DNA from: Bacteroidota bacterium
GTDB taxonomy: Bacteria; Bacteroidota; Bacteroidia; Flavobacteriales_D; Sanyastnellaceae
DNA: 64,000 bases
Direction: 5' to 3'
Assembly (NCBI GenBank): GCA_027622975.1
Contig: JAQBVN010000010.1
Coordinates: forward strand, 1 to 64,000
The position numbers were made by a program, and so were the translations under genes. Positions within the stretch are counted from its first letter, which is position 1. Each line of letters starts with the position of its first letter. This document shows positions 61,734 through 64,000 of this stretch, one piece after another. The notes beneath the pieces are model-generated. The model was given only the letters and a program-made list of their open reading frames with translations. It was not told the DNA's origin and did not search any database.

Positions 61734-64000
61734 CCCCGGAGCACAGTCGGCTCCAATTCATGGAAGCCCTGGGCTTTGGCCAGGTAGCCGTAGACTCCGT
61801 CAGGCACAAAATGTTCCCCGCCCTGCTGGTTGTTTTGTCCAAACCATGGCTCCTCAGAATCTTCGGTGTAAAACACCCATTCTCCCCAACGATTCAACAC
61901 CGTGAAACTGTACGATTCCGCCCGAAATCCTTCCCCAAAAGGCAAGAAAGAATCATTGACTCCATCGTTGTCCGGAGTGAAGGCATTTGGCACGTACAAT
62001 GTGAACTCCACAGGGTCAAAATGAGCAATGACCAACTCCGCAGGAACACCTTGTAGTTGAAGGGACATCTCCCATGCCTTGTCATCAGGGAATGGAGAAG
62101 TGACAACCGTCTCCCAATGGCTGAATTGCCATTCTTCTTCGGCCATGGCCTCAAACACAGTGGGGCCATTGGGCTCGAAGGAAGTGCTCCAAGTGTCAGT
62201 GACCATCATCATGTTTTTCACGCGAACTTGCCCAGCCTGCGCAGGGGAAACCATCACAGTCAAATCCGTGTGTGGAATTGGAACAAAATGAGCGGTCACT
62301 TGACCGGGCTCAAACACATTCAAATCCGCTGGGATCGATGTTGACTCGGGTCCTATGTCGTTGCCATTCCAAGTCCAGTGTGAAAAAGCCCACCACTCCG
62401 TAGGGTCGACATTCAGATTGTGTGCTCCGACCTGAATCAAGTCGGTGAACGGATTGGCGTTCAGTGTATTTCCATCCAAAACAATGAATCCAGAACCCAT
62501 TGGCTCAACAGAAAATGTCAATTCCTCAGGGGGGACGGGAATGCCAAAGTGAGCGACCAAATGCACATCGCCACTCAGGGTCAAGGGGAGCCATGGATCC
62601 GTCACGTCAGCGATGATGACATCGCCAGACACGACTTCCCAGTATAAGAAGGCCAAACCATAATCCTCCTCAGCCTCTAGCGTGATGGGAACCCCTTCAA
62701 AATACCACCCTGAAAAGGGAACCATGCTCGGGGTGATGTCCACGCTGTTGAGCTCGACATCACCCATGCCCACAATGTCGAGGGTCAGGGTGACAGGAAC
62801 GACATCATAGCAATCTTCCATGCCACCAAGCAATTCGTCTTCACAACGGCTGTCAATGAAGTCCCTCAACTGTTGAAGCTCCACCTCCCAGCCAGCGACG
62901 CTCCCTCCCCATCGTTGACATTGACGAGGCATTTCAGGCTCAATCACCACCACCATGCTGTCCAACACGGCGTGCATCGTTTCGCAGGTAAACCAGGTAT
63001 TCCCAAGATCTGCCCACCGGTTGATGTACGTGGCCCAAAACGTGTCGTTGCCCAACAACGCATTCAAGACGGGAATGTGACCTTGTCCCCCCACATTTCC
63101 CATGCCTTCGGGGTTGCAAGGATCGGCCGTGGGTCCCGTATCAGGCACACCTGTGTAGTTGATGTAATGCCCAAAACTTGCGTCCATGTCCCACAACGCG
63201 TAACGCCATCTCTTCGCATCTCCGTCTGGATGGCGCCCTCTCCACCAAGCTGTGTTCCAGTTCAACCAGTCCATGGTAACGATGTAACTGTTGAGCACAA
63301 AGTAGTCGATCAACGACATGGGGTTGAGCTGCGTCACGACGTAATCGTAGTTGGCCGCCACAGTCATGTCCTGCGTGGTGCAGAAATTGACCAAGTCATA
63401 CCAATCTGTCCCACTTCCATATTCCTCCCACGTACCACCCCATGTCTTGAGAAAGTCTACAAAATGCCTGGGTTGATCGTAGTATTTCTCAGTAAAATCA
63501 ACGTCATCAACCTTCTCGCGGTATTCATACACTCCCCAATACTGCCCATTGAGATAGACAATGCAACTTTCGTTGGTGCGCTCATCCAAATGAAGCTCAG
63601 CGAGATGGCTCAACGTATGAACATAGGCATCACGAATGTGTGCTCCTGGTTCAAAAGGATAGTTGTCGTTGGCCGCCGCCTTGAAAATCAAACGTTGAAA
63701 CTTGTCGCGGTCCTTGACGTGAAAGAGTTGGGCCTCCAGGGCGAAGTCATACCCCATTTGGTCACGGGTGATGTAATCGAAGCCACGCTGGCCGTATGCA
63801 TTGCTGTCGTTTCCGTGTTCGTTGCTATCCCCCGTGGCCTCGACCCAAAAGGTCCCGTCCGTATGAAAAAATTCGATGTGGGCTGGTTCTCCATTGCCCC
63901 AACCCCATGCGCCATCCTCTTGACCATCTCCACTCACAGAGACCACAGGAATGGTGTGAGCATCCGCCCCAATGAAGTACGTGTTGGTTGCAATGAAACT
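61712..64000 (-). CDS. CotH-like kinase surface protein with InlB repeats and CHU_C sorting domain (5' end beyond window)
   Basis: At least 762 residues; the frame is open at the right edge (TNTYFIGADAHTIPVVSVSG), and the signal peptide lies outside. CotH domain: AHIEFFHTDGTFWVEATG, FKAAANDNYPF, YLNGQYWGVYEYREKVDDVD, SLIDYFVLNSYIVTMDWLNW, and KRWRYALWDMDASFGHYI. Two InlB/divergent Ig-like repeats follow (LTFSVEPMGSGFIVLDGNTL; LTVMVSPAQAGQVRVKNMMM, each with an FSHWE/T). The end is a gliding-motility CHU_C domain (YVPNAFTPDNDGVNDSFLPF; VLNRWGEWVFY), a T9SS type B signal. CotH proteins are atypical kinases; this one is presumably secreted and surface-bound. Confidence 0.92.
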   Translation of the reverse strand, partial: SFIATNTYFIGADAHTIPVVSVSGDGQEDGAWGWGNGEPAHIEFFHTDGTFWVEATGDSNEHGNDSNAYGQRGFDYITRDQMGYDFALEAQLFHVKDRDKFQRLIFKAAANDNYPFEPGAHIRDAYVHTLSHLAELHLDERTNESCIVYLNGQYWGVYEYREKVDDVDFTEKYYDQPRHFVDFLKTWGGTWEEYGSGTDWYDLVNFCTTQDMTVAANYDYVVTQLNPMSLIDYFVLNSYIVTMDWLNWNTAWWRGRHPDGDAKRWRYALWDMDASFGHYINYTGVPDTGPTADPCNPEGMGNVGGQGHIPVLNALLGNDTFWATYINRWADLGNTWFTCETMHAVLDSMVVVIEPEMPRQCQRWGGSVAGWEVELQQLRDFIDSRCEDELLGGMEDCYDVVPVTLTLDIVGMGDVELNSVDITPSMVPFSGWYFEGVPITLEAEEDYGLAFLYWEVVSGDVIIADVTDPWLPLTLSGDVHLVAHFGIPVPPEELTFSVEPMGSGFIVLDGNTLNANPFTDLIQVGAHNLNVDPTEWWAFSHWTWNGNDIGPESTSIPADLNVFEPGQVTAHFVPIPHTDLTVMVSPAQAGQVRVKNMMMVTDTWSTSFEPNGPTVFEAMAEEEWQFSHWETVVTSPFPDDKAWEMSLQLQGVPAELVIAHFDPVEFTLYVPNAFTPDNDGVNDSFLPFGEGFRAESYSFTVLNRWGEWVFYTEDSEEPWFGQNNQQGGEHFVPDGVYGYLAKAQGFHELEPTVLRGWVTVVR

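Overview
The window reads as a chromosome segment of a Bacteroidota bacterium, most likely Flavobacteriales-like, with an unusually high G+C content (mid-50s percent by eye). Support comes from a PorP/SprF type IX secretion (T9SS) protein, gliding-motility C-terminal (CHU_C) sorting domains, a FISUMP-domain protein, DUF4249-, TspO- and IcmF-type genes, many lipoproteins, starts without recognisable Shine-Dalgarno sequences, and Bacteroidota-type TAnnTTTG promoter motifs. I see no phage, transposon, CRISPR array, rRNA or plasmid genes; this is mostly chromosomal backbone in short operons, often with 4-nt ATGA/GTGA overlaps.

Layout. 1-5.0 kb: a FISUMP surface protein (cut by the window edge), a secreted metzincin protease, an RNase H-like DUF458 protein and an SRPBCC protein. 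5-10.7 kb: a soluble hybrid histidine kinase diverging from a coupled LysM / SGNH-esterase / MBOAT operon that looks like a cell-envelope O-acetylation unit. 10.7-25 kb: small membrane proteins and lipoproteins, the MeaB GTPase, HisS with a 26-residue microprotein upstream, a WD40 protein, uracil-DNA glycosylase, an SF2 helicase, a LytS-type kinase, TsaD, and a very large TamB. 25-33.7 kb: a DUF4249 lipoprotein, LuxC-like acyl-CoA reductase divergent from a ferredoxin, secreted proteins of unknown function, Smr protein, methyltransferase, M28 peptidase and TspO.

33.7-34.8 kb holds tRNA-Arg(ACG) and a ~0.75-kb stretch without a credible gene. Its minus strand carries four GNRA-tetraloop hairpins, other hairpins and a strong terminator, and I propose that it is a large structured non-coding RNA. 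34.8-38.6 kb: a two-module methyltransferase, a papain-like protease and an outer-membrane barrel. 38.7-42.3 kb: a sulfite reductase/siroheme operon preceded by a 27-codon leader peptide with five Cys codons in a six-codon stretch and an intrinsic terminator, a probable cysteine attenuator.

42.4-54.3 kb: lipoprotein cyclophilin, DnaQ-GIY-YIG nuclease, ECF sigma factor, UvrA-MsrB, a T9SS surface-protein cluster and an RluA-family pseudouridine synthase. 54.3-64 kb: the fused acyl-CoA mutase IcmF, tandem paralogous membrane proteins (one copy interrupted by an amber codon where its paralog has Trp), a sulfotransferase/class-IV aminotransferase pair, an EamA transporter and a CotH/CHU_C surface protein cut by the right edge. 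The two most interesting signals are the cysteine leader and the large RNA candidate.
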